In this document: piece by piece, positions 33,701-45,443 of the stretch | How the letters are laid out: every line of letters begins with the position of its first letter | Position numbering within the stretch: the first letter of the stretch is position 1 | Origin: Megalonaias nervosa | Lineage: Eukaryota > Mollusca > Bivalvia > Unionida > Unionidae | Assembly: GCA_016617855.1 (NCBI GenBank) | Contig: JAECUM010093677.1 | Span: 1-64,000, forward strand | Reading direction: 5' to 3' | Length of the DNA stretch: 64,000 bases | Position numbers and translations under genes: made by a program | The notes under the pieces: generated by a model | Databases searched by the model: none | What the model was told of the DNA's origin: nothing | What the model saw: only the letters and a program-made list of their open reading frames with translations

Positions 33701-34410
33701 AAATTTGTAGAATTCATAATTAAACCTGTTACATAATTTATTAATGTCCTATCACGAAGTGGTATATCAAGAAATCTCTGAGTCCCCCTGCGCAACTTAA
33801 TTCGGTGTCTCTTCCAAATAAACAAATGCTTGATGTGAATTTTGGGCACCCAGTGGGTCAGGGCCCTGTGATGTTGTGAAGTGGAGAGTCACATCTTAAG
33901 GCCTTTTTTAAACACAAGTTTGGAAAGTACTTGAGAATAGGGACAGAAGTCATGTGATTGAGGACTTGAGGATATGAATGGTAGCTTTCCAATTGTAAAT
34001 ATCCACTTTATTTCTTCAGTAAATATAAACTTAAAAGCTCATTTTTAAAGTAGATATAGACTTTACCAGTTCAGCTGATGTCACAGTAAAACTCTGTTCT
34101 AAATATTCACTTTACCGGCTCTTTCAACTTGTCTCCAGTAAATATCTACTTTACCAGCTCTGCTTAGATTCCACAGTAAATGTGCATTTTAACATCTTTG
34201 CCGACATTTCTCCAGTAAATATTTACCATACTTTAAGACCACCACTGACATGTCTCCAGTAAACTCAATTTTGTTACAGTAACATCTCCATTAACATTCA
34301 GATATAAAAATATAAACGATGTTACCCTCTAATGTATGAGAAAACTTAAATATCATCAATACATCATTTTTTTCATCATACATATTAATTTATCTTATTT
34401 TTACTGCCAA
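33700..34410. repeat. degenerate repeat, TCCAGTAAATAT units
   Basis: From about 34000 to 34275, 'CTCCAGTAAATAT.TACTTTACCAGCTC' blocks recur every 55-65 bp in degenerate form. The rest is AT-rich and ends in the pyrimidine tract and AG (34411-34412) before exon 3. Confidence 0.65.
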
Positions 34411-34412
34411 AG

Positions 34413-34739
34413 GTTTTTCATACAGAGAGTTGGCTGAATGCCCTTGCTGCAGCAGTGATGAGTGGTTTTGTTGTCACAGCCTTCATGACCCCATTTGATG
34501 TTGTCTCTACACGGATGTACAATCAGAAAACTGATGCTCATGGAAAAGGACATATATACCAGAATGTGTTACAGTGTTTTGTGAAGATCTTCCAGACAGA
34601 GGGACTGTGGGGTTTTTACAAAGGCTGGGCACCTTCCCTGATGAGACTTGCCCCACATACTGTACTGAGTCTAGTTTTCTGGGACAGATTACGTGATGCT
34701 TATAGAAGATTCCAGCAACATCATCCAATTGAATTGTGA
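34413..34739 (+). CDS. SLC25A35: SLC25A34/A35-type mitochondrial carrier, coding exon 3 (last)
   Basis: This exon encodes residues 205-312 and the stop TGA (34737-34739). The acceptor is TTTTTACTGCCAAAG and the junction is phase 0. The true exon starts at 34413 (VFHTESWLNALAAAVMSG), upstream of the first GTG/ATG in the frame. It contains the third carrier signature, TPFDVVSTRMYNQ (PX[DE] present), then KGHIYQNVLQ, EGLWGFYKGW and SLMRLAPHTVLSLVFWD. It ends RRFQQHHPIEL. Together with exons 1 and 2 this gives three signatures in the correct spacing and a full-length 312-residue protein (family about 300). An ATTAAA lies about 65 bp after the stop. I see no defect. Confidence 0.96.
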   Translation, partial: VFHTESWLNALAAAVMSGFVVTAFMTPFDVVSTRMYNQKTDAHGKGHIYQNVLQCFVKIFQTEGLWGFYKGWAPSLMRLAPHTVLSLVFWDRLRDAYRRFQQHHPIEL

Positions 34740-34744
34740 TTGTG

Positions 34745-35370
34745 AATAGTTTTGTCTATTGTAGGATGGTGTAAGTTTAAAAAGGGTTTCCTAATCAGGT
34801 TCTCTGATTAAAAAGACTACTTGATAACCAGGCTTTAAAAATAGGTAAGCAGAAGACCTATAGAGCAGTTATCACTGATTGCATTAATATATGGGAAAGT
34901 TGTATTGGGTAATTCATATTCATTGTTATATCAGAACAACCATCAATAAGTAAATTATACCAGTCTTTACAGTATGTATGCCATGTTAGTTTTATTGTAT
35001 GACATCAGTTTTTATTATATTTTAAATATATACACGTGATATCACATTACAACATGTAATATGAGTTTACAACAACACTTAAAGCAAAAATAGAGGATCT
35101 AATATATTTTTTAAGCCCATTACTAAGATAAATTTGTTTTAAGTATGTGCTCACATCAAGTCAGAACATGCATATTTGTTATGTTTAAGTTTACCAGTTC
35201 TATGTTTTCTGTGATCTAGAACTTTTAAATGGGCATGGCACCCTTTCTGAAAGTGTAATGCATAAATTATATTTTTTTTGTTGCCTTATTAGTCTCATTT
35301 ACTTGTCCTCTTGTTAGTGTGTAATTTCATTACCCCTGCCTTTCTTGGAGGTGTAATATATGGCAACGTA
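34745..35370. other. 3' flank of the carrier gene
   Basis: AT-rich, presumably 3' UTR at its start. I saw no canonical AATAAA in the first two kilobases; the possible variant signal ATTAAA is near 34805. Confidence 0.45.
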
Positions 35371-35373
35371 CAG

Positions 35374-35535
35374 TAATCCCTTTATTTTATTAAAATGTAG
35401 TAATCCCTGTGTCTGCCCATCTGGCACACAGTTCCATGTAATATGGCAGCCTGTTAATCCCTTTATTTTATTAAAATATAGTAATCCTTGTGTCTGCCCA
35501 TCTGGCACACAGTTCCATGTAATATGGCAGCCTGT
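35374..35535. repeat. 82-bp direct duplication
   Basis: Two nearly identical copies in tandem, each with 'TAATCCCTTTATTTTATTAA', 'TGTCTGCCCATCTGGCACAC' and 'AGTTCCATGTAATATGGCAG'. Confidence 0.92.
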
Positions 35536-35589
35536 TGAAAAATTTGGTCATTGATGCTCCTTCAAAACAGAAAGGCATATGGACAGCAT

Positions 35590-35960
35590 AACACATTTTG
35601 TGACGTCTGTTTTGTCCTAGATGAAAAAGATGCCTATCTAACATCCAGTATGGCACCATGGCAGCCATCTTCAGAATCTTGTTACAACTACTACTCCTAA
35701 ATGAATGGCCATATTGTCATGGGTTTTTCCACCAGAAGACTCAATTAATCTAGCTGGTCCAAAATGAAAATGGCATCAATCTTACAACCAATATGGCTGC
35801 AGTGATGGCTATCTTTAAAATCTTGTTATTCCTTCAAAATGGATGGTCATATTGATGTGCAGGTTTTCAGCAAAAGAATTCAAATGATCAGTAGCTTTTC
35901 TAAATGAAAATGGTGCAAATTATGCCCAATTTGGTAGAGACACAGACAGTTTTGAAAATC
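35590..35960. repeat. diverged repeat units of about 150 bp (second site)
   Basis: It has the same ordered blocks as 20330-21325: 'CAGCCATCTTCAGAATCTTG', 'TCCTAAATGAATGGCCATAT', 'GGTTTTTCCACCAGAAGACT' and 'CAAAATGAAAATGGCATCA', about two and a half times over. Confidence 0.6.
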
Positions 35961-36164
35961 TTGGTATTGGTCAAGAATACCAGAAATGGTTTCAGCACTC
36001 AGAATGAAGGAACAGTCTTATCTTGAATTTCTGGAAATCCTGTACAGCGAGTAGAGGCTCAGTTGCTTTGAGAGACTCTTGTAAGAGATATTGCTCGCTT
36101 TGACTTCAAGCTGGATATAGTGCATGGCAAATCTTGTGAACACAAATAGTCTCACATTTGATAA

Positions 36165-36240
36165 TGGATCACTATAGAATGTGGTAAATGTTGTGGTGAT
36201 AATGGTTCACCATAAAACATGGTAAATGTTGGGATCATGA
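36165..36240. repeat. short tandem duplication
   Basis: Two copies of a unit of about 40 bp: GATAATGG.TCAC.ATA followed by ATGTGGTAAATGTTG. Confidence 0.75.
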
Positions 36241-36323
36241 TTTAATGATACCCATGTCAACAAATCAGTGTGTGTGTTTGATTTTTATTGGAGTTATTGC
36301 CATGTTTGAGTTGGAGCCCAATG

Positions 36324-36509
36324 TACCATATATGTTGTTTATAAGTCGAGTTGAACTGCGAACGACATAGACTCTGATCAGCCATCACTTAATGCACCGC
36401 TAGGTCAGGGTCTGTATTGTTAGTTATTCTGATTACTCCTAGCAAATTGCATATACCCAGCACTTTACGTGATCGCAGATCTGGGTCCATGCCGTGAGTA
36501 AATATGGTA
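36324..36509. mobile_element. palindromic MITE, copy 2
   Basis: Starts TACCATATATG, passes TTATAAGTCGAGTTGAACTG and a central TAGTTATTCTGATTACTCCTA, and ends GTGAGTAAATATGGTA. Confidence 0.8.
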
Positions 36510-36514
36510 ATATG

Positions 36515-38150
36515 TGACAGAAGTTTGTGAATACAACTGTTTTTGATGGCTTACTATGAAAATTTGAAATGTTATGGCAATCATTTATGGAGATACTCAT
36601 TTCAACAACTTACTATATTCACCCAATATTTGTTAAGAGTTATTGCCCTTTTTGTCCTGCAGCTGAAGGCAGTGTAAATCAGAATCTTATGAAAGTAGGT
36701 TGTCATGTAGATTTTATGGACAGCTGTGAAACTTGTTTCATATTATGGTCATCATCTGAAGATTCACATATTGTCAAATCATCTGTGACTTTTACAAGGG
36801 TTGATCATTAGTAATTTCCAATACCTGGAGCATAGATTGCTTAAGAATTCAAAATTTTTGGCAATAACACACTGCCTTCATTAGAGACTAATGTCAATTA
36901 TCTGACTTACAATGGTGATGTGATCAGAGGAGACTAGTGTAATAATTCAAGCCCCTTGTCTCTGTTTAATTCAAGATTAAAAAGTATGTTATTCTAAGTA
37001 TGCAGTGGCAGTAAATGCAGTAGATACACTTCCAACAGTTCTTTGCAGTTAATGTAAATTATTTATAAAAAGTTATCTCCCTTATCCTTTTTACTTGGCA
37101 ATACATGTGCAAGATAGGTAATGGTGATGTTTTTTTTTATAATGTGTCAGTACTTAAGATTTAAATATAGTTTGTGATGTTATTTAATAAAAATGTTCAG
37201 GTTTGTATATACAATATTGAATATAGTGTGTGATTTGAACCATTCAGTCACGTATTTAATTTGGAAAATATCTTCTATAGGCAGTGTAGTTATATCCTCT
37301 CACCAACATGGTTGGGAGGGGACTTATTGTTTTGCTCACTGGTTCATTTGTGTAGTTGTTACCATCCCAGAATTTGTTACCCCTCAATATTTCAGACCCC
37401 AATGTATGTACAAACATTTGTATGTGAAAGTATCTCGGGAAGAGAATCTCAGTCATAGAACTAGGTCACTGTGACCTAATTTGCACACTTGAGTGACTTT
37501 TACTTTAATATATTCAGCTGTTCCCACCTTTGACCCAGTTGTACAAACTCATATGAAAATTGTTGTTGTTGTGTGTGTATGTACAATAGACAATAAAGAG
37601 AATACTTAATATGGAAGAAATTCTGAAAAGGAGGTTTTCCTGTTTTTAAAGAATTGAGTTGTCAAAGTTCTTTTTTCCCCCAAAGTTTGTTGGTGTGATA
37701 TTGTTTGCATTTTCTGTGAGTGTTAAAATATAGTAACATTTAATGGTGCATTGTTGATGGCTTTTCCAGATTAACACATTTGATAGCTGACAAAATGTTT
37801 TTGTCTTGTAAACAATGCAGAAATTAATATTTAGAGCCCAGTTATGCAGAGATCCTATCAGAGTTATATTGTTGGAGTCAGTGTTCATCATATGCAGTCT
37901 CTTTAGTCAATTATGCAGAGATCCTATCAGAATTATAATTGTTATATCTCATGCAGTCTCCTTTGGTTTAAGTTGTTTGTATAAGTAAAAATCTGAATTT
38001 TTGGGGTTGTTAAGATAGACCTATTCACATGAATCCAATGATTTTTATTTTTATTCTTTGAAGCTGTACTGAAAAATAGGAAGGTTGTTAGTTTGATGAT
38101 ATGTTCAGCAAAGAAAAATGTTTAGTGGGTGGACATTGAACTATGCATTG
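36515..38150. other. intergenic AT-rich stretch
   Basis: Scattered short frames without recognisable content. An imperfect duplication (TTATGCAGAGATCCTATCAG at 37843 and 37912) is present. AATAAA occurs at about 37186. Confidence 0.5.
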
Positions 38151-38152
38151 GA

Positions 38153-38461
38153 AATGAATTTGGCTACATATGTTCTGTTTGTCTGGACTGAACAACTCAT
38201 TGGAAAAATGAATTTGACTGCATATGTTCTGTTTATCTGGACTGAACAACTCATTGGAAAAATGAATTTGACTGCATATGTTCTATTTATCTGGACTGAA
38301 CAACTCATTGGAAAAATGAATTTGGCTGCATATGTTCTATTTATCTGGACTGAACAACTCATTGGAAAAATGAATTTGGCTGCATATGTTCTATTTATCT
38401 GGACTGAACAACTCATTGGAAAAATGAATTTGGCTGCATATGTTCTATTTATCTGGACTGA
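38153..38461. repeat. 54-bp tandem array
   Basis: Nearly six units containing ATGAATTTGGCTGCATATGT, TCTATTTATCTGGACTGAAC and AACTCATTGGAAAA. The 54-bp unit is a multiple of three, which creates regular open frames on both strands (117 and 91 codons). No gene is inferred. Confidence 0.95.
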
Positions 38462-38464
38462 AGT

Positions 38465-39055
38465 AGTGTAAACTTAACAGCTGCATTTGTTCTATTCCCT
38501 ACTCAGAAAATGTAATTATTGATAGAATATACCTCTAATGGATTGAGAAGTGTGTGGCCTGTATCTGTTTTAATGTACAACTTCTGTAAGAGACCAAATA
38601 CAATGCACACTTTTGTTCAAAGTTTTTCACTAAAAGATCTGCCAGTGTATTATACATTAAAATAGAATTTTTTAAATTTTATTTGTTTTTAATTACTATG
38701 TCATTTCATTTAGTCTCCATATTGTCAGAAAAACACAAAAGCACACGTATATACACACATGTACATCAATATAGAATAACTCTCATGTTATATAAGATCA
38801 TTTGAAGAAAAAGTCCCTTTTTTAAAACAATACATCAATACTAGATTTCATGAATATATTGAACTTATAAAAGATTTGTTGAATGCATGTTAATATACCA
38901 ATAAAGTATGCAAACACAGTCAGTTATAGATGATTACAAATATTTATCATATTTGCATCTTATATTCAGCATTGGAAGGAGGATACTATACACAAGAGAT
39001 TTAAATAAACTTGTACAAACAAAGCTATATATACTGATATTTTGTCAGGTATTTT
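38465..39055. other. intergenic AT-rich stretch
   Basis: Nothing supported. Confidence 0.5.
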
Positions 39056-39060
39056 AAAGA

Positions 39061-39271
39061 TGTACTCGCTTATAAGTCGAGTCCAACTTCAAACTGCATT
39101 GGCACTGATCTGGCATCACTTAATGCGCAGGCAGATCTTGATATGTGCAGTTAGAAGTAATGAGTAGAACTAACAACTTAGACTCTGATTTGCTGGTTCA
39201 TTATGTGATGGCAGGATTAGGGTCTGTGATGTTTGCAGTTGGGTTCAGCTTGTACATGAGTAAAGGTGGTA
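39061..39271. mobile_element. palindromic MITE, copy 3
   Basis: TGTACTCGCTTATAAGTCGA at the start, internal GATCTGGCATCACTTAATGC, centre AGTAATGAGTAGAACTAACA, and the inverse ends at GAGTAAAGGTGGTA. Confidence 0.8.
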
Positions 39272-39274
39272 GTT

Positions 39275-40300
39275 AATCAGTTGTGACTTGTTTTTATTCC
39301 TGTTGCTAATCAGGTTTATTTTTCTTCTGAGATATAAACTATAACAACGAAGTAATTTTTCTAGGGATATAGTTAAATTATCCTTCAAGATCATGAAAAA
39401 GTCTAAGACATTTGTTGTGTCATCTATCTCCCCCTCCCTATGATTGCTCAAAATAACAAGTTGGTGATCTTTTTATTTCTTGGGGTTTTAAAAATATTTT
39501 TTTAGAAGATAACCAATCTGTAATCACATCAGTAATCGAAATTGGTGGATTCATTTGGATTTTAATAACAAAAGTAAATGGCACCTGTGAAAATTTACAT
39601 GCATCTTTATTGGAAGAAAGCTGTGTGGTATACTTGATATCATGTGACTTTGATAGGCTATGCAGATGTACTATACTATTCTGTCATGCTAGAACTGTGG
39701 TAGACTGTTGAATGATAATATTGCAGTTAGCACCAGGAACCTAATGCCATAACTATATATGTGAATGTTATAGACATATACCTCTTTTTATATATGTGAA
39801 TGTTATAGTCATATACCTTATTTTATATGCTGGCCATAATGTGGAGCATATCATGTTTTGATATCAATCTCTTTTCTATTTCATTTCAACAGAGTCACTT
39901 TAGTTCTCCACCTTTTACCATTACCAAATTTTATATGTAGAATACATTTGGGGCAAGGAAAAAAACGATTGATTTGAGGCTCAAGGACTCAAAGGTCATG
40001 GTCACAAGGAATAAAAGAAGGAAGACCTTCTGCACAATAACTTCTGTTCCAGACAGTCAAAATAGCTATTCAAGACCAGAAAAGACACCAATTGTTATTT
40101 TCCTTTTTCGTCATTAAATACATTACCCAGTCATAATACCTTAGGAGAACTACTACTACCTCGCAAATCCAGCCCTCCTAAGCAAAACAAAACATTTTAG
40201 CTAAAAAAAATAAAAGTTACCCAACTTGGTGGCAGTTAGGCAGTGATCTCCCCTTGATATAGGGGATTCTCAGCAAACTCATGAATATCCCAGTTACTAC
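39275..40300. other. intergenic stretch
   Basis: AT-rich. A tandem doublet of about 33 bp ('TATATGTGAATGTTATAG') is at 39755-39825. G+C content starts to rise near 39950. Confidence 0.5.
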
Positions 40301-41100
40301 TTCTGCTTCTGCCAAAAATCATGCTCTCAGCCAAAGAGACCTTAAAAAAGAATCAATGTTGATACAAGTTGGAGGAGTTCTCACTTCACAAGGAAAGTAC
40401 ACTCCATCACAATTTCCAACTTGTCTGTCTTTTTAACTGGACAAAGTTCTGCCTTTACAATTTTAGCCACACTTTGTCATCTTTACACATTTAATTGTAC
40501 TTTGGTATTTGCATGGGTAGCCCATGCAACTTCACAAATAAACTATTGTCTAGGTAATGTTTTAAGGCATAGCTCTGCAAGAACTTTCTGTTCATTAATA
40601 AGAGACAAATGCAGAGCTGCAACAGGTTTCTACATTCTGCTCTATTTGTCTTAAAGATTAGACCATGGGCAAAGCACAGAAATGTACAACTAAGGATGAA
40701 GACATTATAACCTAAATGCTGACATGGCCTCATTGCAGGAATTTTTGGCAGATAAGGGAGATAAATCAACCAAGGTCTCTTCATTTGCAAAACACTGGAA
40801 ATCTACACAATCAGAAACAGCCCCAGGACCTGTCACCACCACAGGACTCCTCATCTCTGGCTATACCTTTAGGCATTGCCTCCTTAGGGTTTCACTCTAC
40901 AGCTCTTGATGATGAACAATGAGTGAATGAATAACACAATGTATCCTTACGCTTCACCAGTACTTGGATGAGTCACATGAATCAAACCTCCCATAATCCA
41001 TCTCAGCATTATGACTCTCTACAAACATGGCCTGCTTCTGTTTTTTGACTGGCCTATGTCTACTAGAAAGGATATTTAGGGACAAAAAGCTCAACATAAT
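40300..41100 (+). other. higher-GC lead-in to the DIRS relic
   Basis: Short overlapping + strand frames (40421-40654, 40716-40922) with no motif I can name. Composition matches the adjoining DIRS relic, so it is probably part of the same element. Confidence 0.35.
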
Positions 41101-41119
41101 AAGTTCCCAGAAATCAGTC

Positions 41120-42140
41120 TGTTGTCCAGTCTGTCAAACCCAGTGTATACAGGCAATTATGGAGACCAGTCTAACTCACATGTCCTCACTGCACTCTCCA
41201 TTTCTGATGCTTAGCTTAGTATCTGAGCTTCTGACAGATGCCGCCTCTCATTTCTCTCAACCCTTGGTCAGTAGCAGGGACACTTTAATTGATTTGGAAA
41301 TCACCATTTCTACTTCAGGGCACTCTACAAGTTTTGTCAATGGCAGACCTCAACACTGTTCACCAGCTCTGTCTCAGACAACTCAAGAGATACCATCCTC
41401 ACCTGATGCAAACAGAGATGACGATACTTGCTCTCTCATCATCCTTGGTTGCCTTCATATGCACCTGTTACAAATGAATCTCATATCCCAGTGGAGGCCA
41501 AAAGTTTCCCCACTTGACCAATCTCCCAGTCTGCACAAAATTAGGTACCATCTGCAAACTTGGAATGACCTAACTTGGCTCACAGTGGGTATAACTCTGG
41601 AAGTACAACTGCCAGAGATTACAATAAGTACAGATGGTTGCAGGGTACACCTACTGTTTTGCTAGGAAGCCAGTGGAATGTGGTCTCCCCAGGACTGTCA
41701 TCTTCATATCAGTATTATTGAGATGAAGGCCATTTTGAAAGCCTTTCACTGGTGGCAGGAATTTTTAACTGGAAAGAGAGATTTCATTCTGTCCAACAAC
41801 TCTGCAGTGGTGAATTATCTCAAAGTGCAAGGCAGAACCAAGTCCCCAGACCTTTGCATACTGGTGTGGGACTTTATAAAGTGGTGTCGTCAGCAACAAA
41901 TCCACATCCAAGTTTGTCATATTCCTGGATGCATAAACCTAATAGCAGATTCTTTGACCCAGAACAATCAGCTGACTCAGATGGAATGGTCTCTCCATCC
42001 CTCAGTTTTCAGTCAGATATTCACTCGATGGGACTGACTATTGGTGAACCTGTTTGCGACAAGGTGGGATACCAAGCTCCAAGGGAAATGATTTTCATGA
42101 AATTGCTCAAGGTCTGTAACAAATGCCATGGTTAAACTTT
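41120..42140 (+). pseudogene. DIRS-type retrotransposon RT/RNase H, broken
   Basis: A frame ending at 41665 closes with LPEITISTDGCRV, the segment where the RT passes into the RNase H domain in DIRS elements (I-TDA). After a frameshift, frame 41678-42037 reads IIEMKAILKAFHWWQEFL, LSNNSAVVNYLKVQG, KSPDLCILVWDFIKWC, IHIQVCHIPGCINLIADSL and EWSLHPSVFSQIF. This is the RNase H core (E..A, D-N-A, HIPG..N..AD) and the EW.LHP tail typical of DIRS. Here DN is NN, a lost catalytic Asp. Tyrosine recombinase and terminal repeats were not found. Confidence 0.82.
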
Positions 42141-42144
42141 GCAG

Positions 42145-42975
42145 ACCAGAAATTGAGACCAGAAAGGCACCTATTGTGTATGAGGTTAAAAGATGAAAGG
42201 TCAAGGTCAGAGTGACTCCAAAAAGGAAATATGCTTCCACAAAATAACTGTCTTTTACTTTGACACAATTTTGTGGATAGCTTGCATGTAAGGCAAGATA
42301 CAGGTTTATTTTGGAGTCAAAAGGTCATTTACCCAATCAGTGAAAGAGGGTTTTACTTAACAGAGGTATAATAATACAATTGACCATATATGGCAGGTGT
42401 ACAATGTACCATTTACAATACTTGTTTGACTTAGAAATGGAATGCAACAGTAACAGCTCTGCAGTGGAAACATATAGGTTCCAAATACTTTTGAAAATGT
42501 TTAGTCCAATATTTGATGTGATTGCATGATTACCACTTGTATAATTTGCTCATATGCATTACAAATTGATGTAGCCAATCAGCATTGACACATGAAATTT
42601 CTTACAACTTGTGAATTAATTTAGTATATTGAAGATAGTTGTATCCAAGAGGTTTGTATAGGTGCTGGTATATTCTTAACTATATTTTTTCACTGAAAAT
42701 ACATAAATTTGGGTATGTTCTCCATTTAGTATCATTAATTATATTTTGATATTTATTAGATTACTTAGTATTTTGGTGCATTGTATGTATAGTTTAATGC
42801 AAATATAAGTGTAAAAGTTTGACCTAGTGAAATATATTATCATAATGATTTCATTTTACTATTCAAGATATTAAATAATTACAATTTGATCTGGTTGTTA
42901 CAGTAAATAAAACCATTTAAAACAGAATTTGTTACCTCATTTACATGTACACCTACCATTCTTTACTTGTACATT
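42145..42975. other. intergenic AT-rich stretch
   Basis: No gene or repeat could be supported. Confidence 0.5.
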
Positions 42976-42979
42976 TATA

Positions 42980-43175
42980 TGGTGTTAATTAAATCTATAA
43001 TTTTCCCAGTGATAGTTTGATGGTGTTAATTAAATCCACAATTTCTCAGTGATAGTTTGATGGTGTTAATTCAATCCACAATGTTGCCAGTGATATTTTG
43101 ATGGTGTTTATTAAATCCACAATGCTGCCAGTAATAGTTTGATGGTGTTAATCTATTGCATAAAGTTGTCAGTGA
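42980..43175. repeat. approximately 41-60-bp tandem repeat
   Basis: Four to five units of 'GTGATAGTTTGATGGTGTTA' plus 'ATTAAATCCACAATGTTGCC'. Confidence 0.88.
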
Positions 43176-43436
43176 TGACACAAAAAAGCCTCATAGTCCG
43201 AAATATATTTAATCTGAAATGACCTTCAAAAATTGATAAAAATAATTGGCATTATATTTATGTGTCAGTAAATCTGAAAGAATTTGGATGACAAATACTA
43301 AGTGTATATCACTAGTGTCATGCGGGTGCCTGTATTGATCTTAAATAAATATTACTTGTTGTTCTTAATTTTTTATTATTATTGCTGAAGAATCTTTTTT
43401 TTATTATTATTACTGGTACATAGGTAACAGTTTGTC

Positions 43437-43587
43437 AGTTGTTCCATCCCTCTGACTACCTCACAGTTCATTATAAGTGCCTATTACTTTACAGAGAATA
43501 GTGGTTAACACTAGTTTGTTCCATCCCACTGACTACCTCACAGTTCATTGTAAGTGCATACAGAGAATAGTGGTTAACACTAGTACA
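43437..43587. repeat. direct duplication of about 75 bp
   Basis: Two copies carrying GTTCCATCCC.CTGACTACCT, CACAGTTCATT.TAAGTGC and ACAGAGAATAGTGGTTAACA; the second lacks a short internal segment. Confidence 0.9.
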
Positions 43588-43847
43588 TAGAATTATATTC
43601 TAATTCTAAATCCAATACAGAATTTAATATTGACTAGAGAGAGAGAGAAAAAAGGAAAGTATTTAATATAGAAATTTTAATAGTAAATTTCAAGTAAGTT
43701 AATATTACGTTTGAGAAAAGTAGCATTTGTCCTGCCTTATATACCTGTTGAGGCCCTTATTGAATGTATTTGAGTAGACAATAATTAAAATTGTTATTAT
43801 TCCGCTAAGTATATTTCAGAAACAGTTACACCTGTTAGAGCACTTTT

Positions 43848-43985
43848 CAAAGAGATCAATTGGCCGGCGAGCTATTGTTCTCACGATCAATTGACCGGCG
43901 AGCAGTACATTCCGCGAGCAATTGTTATAGTGAGCAATTAACCACGAGCAATTGACCGGCGAGCAATTGTCGGCGAGTAATTGAC
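43848..43985. repeat. GC-richer GAGCAATTGACCGGC repeat
   Basis: About six irregularly spaced copies of GA(G/T)CAATTGACCGGCGAGC-like words. CAATTG is palindromic, and CCGG or GCGAG joins neighbours. The composition contrasts sharply with the surroundings. Confidence 0.75.
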
Positions 43986-44027
43986 AGTAAATCAAATTTC
44001 CTGGGCCTGTTATATAATAACCTTGCA

Positions 44028-44195
44028 AGGAATATAAATCAGTAAGGACTGTTCCATTGAAACATAGATGATACCCAGGGAAATTATACAAATCAGTGAG
44101 GGCTGTTCCATTTAAACGTACATGCTACCCAGGGAAGGAATATAAATCAGTGAGGGCTGTTCCATTTAAACATACATGCTACCCAGGGCAGGTAT
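44028..44195. repeat. approximately 60-bp tandem repeat, 3 units
   Basis: Three units of 'AATATAAATCAGTGAGGGCT' followed by 'GTTCCATTTAAACATACATG' and 'CTACCCAGGGA'. Confidence 0.9.
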
Positions 44196-44345
44196 TTTTT
44201 TTAAATATATGGCAAGGTACTATGATTACTCAGAGTTCAGATGAAAATAATACAAAATTCAAAATTATCTGTGGGGGGCTACTTCACACTAAAAGTGTCT
44301 TCCCTGGGTCCCAAGTATATTTTACTGGAACAGCCCAGAAGATCA
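44150..44345. mobile_element. foldback with GGGCTGTTCCA ends
   Basis: GGGCTGTTCCATTTAAACAT ... CCCAGGG (44153-44190) pairs imperfectly with the reverse complement of 44298-44338 (GGGCTGTTCCAGTAAAATAT ... CCCAGGG). The outer arm is one unit of the 60-bp repeat, so the array may have grown out of one arm. Confidence 0.55.
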
Positions 44346-44584
44346 AAATAAACTCAATAATCACCATTTAAAGGTATGTGTGATAAAATTCTTGGAAACT
44401 GGGTTCCCCCACTTTTTCAAATTATAATATCCAGCTTTTTTTGCTGGATGAAATGTGTTTTTTTTATGGTTCACCTATTAACCGTCCTAGATAGAGTTTT
44501 AAAAAAAACCATTGTAGTTTAGAAAACATGCATTTTAAAATCAAAAACAGTTTCTATGTTGAGACATAATCTAATTAAGCATAT

Positions 44585-45133
44585 GACCATGTACTAAACC
44601 GCAGGATGTATCACTAGAATCAAGTATTGAAATTTATATAAATGCATGTACTAAACCACAGGATGTATCACTAGAATCAAGTATTGAAATTTATATAAAT
44701 GCATGTACTAAACCACAGGATGTATCACTAGAATCAAGTATTGAAATTTATATAAATGCATGCACTAAACCACAGGATGTATCACTAGAATCAAGTATTG
44801 AAATTTATATAAATGCATGTACTAAACCACAGGATGTATCACTAGAATCAAGTGTTGAAATTTATATAAATGCATGTACTAAACCACAGGATGTATCACT
44901 AGAATCAAGTATTGAAATTTATATAAATGCATGATGTACTAAACCACAGGATGTATCACTAGAATCAAGTACTAAAATTTATATAAATGCATGTACTAAA
45001 CCACAGGATGTATCACTAGAATCAAGTATTATTATTGAAATTAATGTAAATGCATGTACTAAATCAAGTATTACTATTGAAATTTATATAAATGCATGTG
45101 CTAAACAACAGGATGTATCACTAGAATCAAGTA
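44585..45133. repeat. 57-bp tandem array (left part)
   Basis: About nine units containing TGTACTAAACCACAGGATGT, ATCACTAGAATCAAGTATTG and AAATTTATATAAATGCA. Units are nearly identical in the middle, with small insertions (TTATTA) in the last ones. The array continues after the pogo-like element at 46797-46850. Confidence 0.95.
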
Positions 45134-45443
45134 CAGTAAAACCTGTTATGAGACCACCCCTTCTGCCAACAAAAACTGGTCTCTCAAGACGGGTGGTCTT
45201 TCATAGCAGGTTTGTACAAAAATACGTTTTCAAGGTCCAGTTTCAGAACAATTTCAAGAAAAATAACCACAATCACTGTACATATATTCTATTCTTTATT
45301 AGTAGTTGTTGCTAAAAATTTGTATGCATTCATCTAAAAACAAAATTATATTGTAATAAAGATATACTTCTATCATCAAACATGAAATCACATTTACATT
45401 TGAAGATCACATATTTTAGCATATGAAATTGTTTCTGAATTAT

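Noticed and set aside
34507..34728. 73-codon frame on the - strand
   Set aside because: It is antisense to carrier exon 3.
38118..38471. Long open frames on both strands with an 18-residue repeat
   Set aside because: They come from a 54-bp tandem array whose period is divisible by three.
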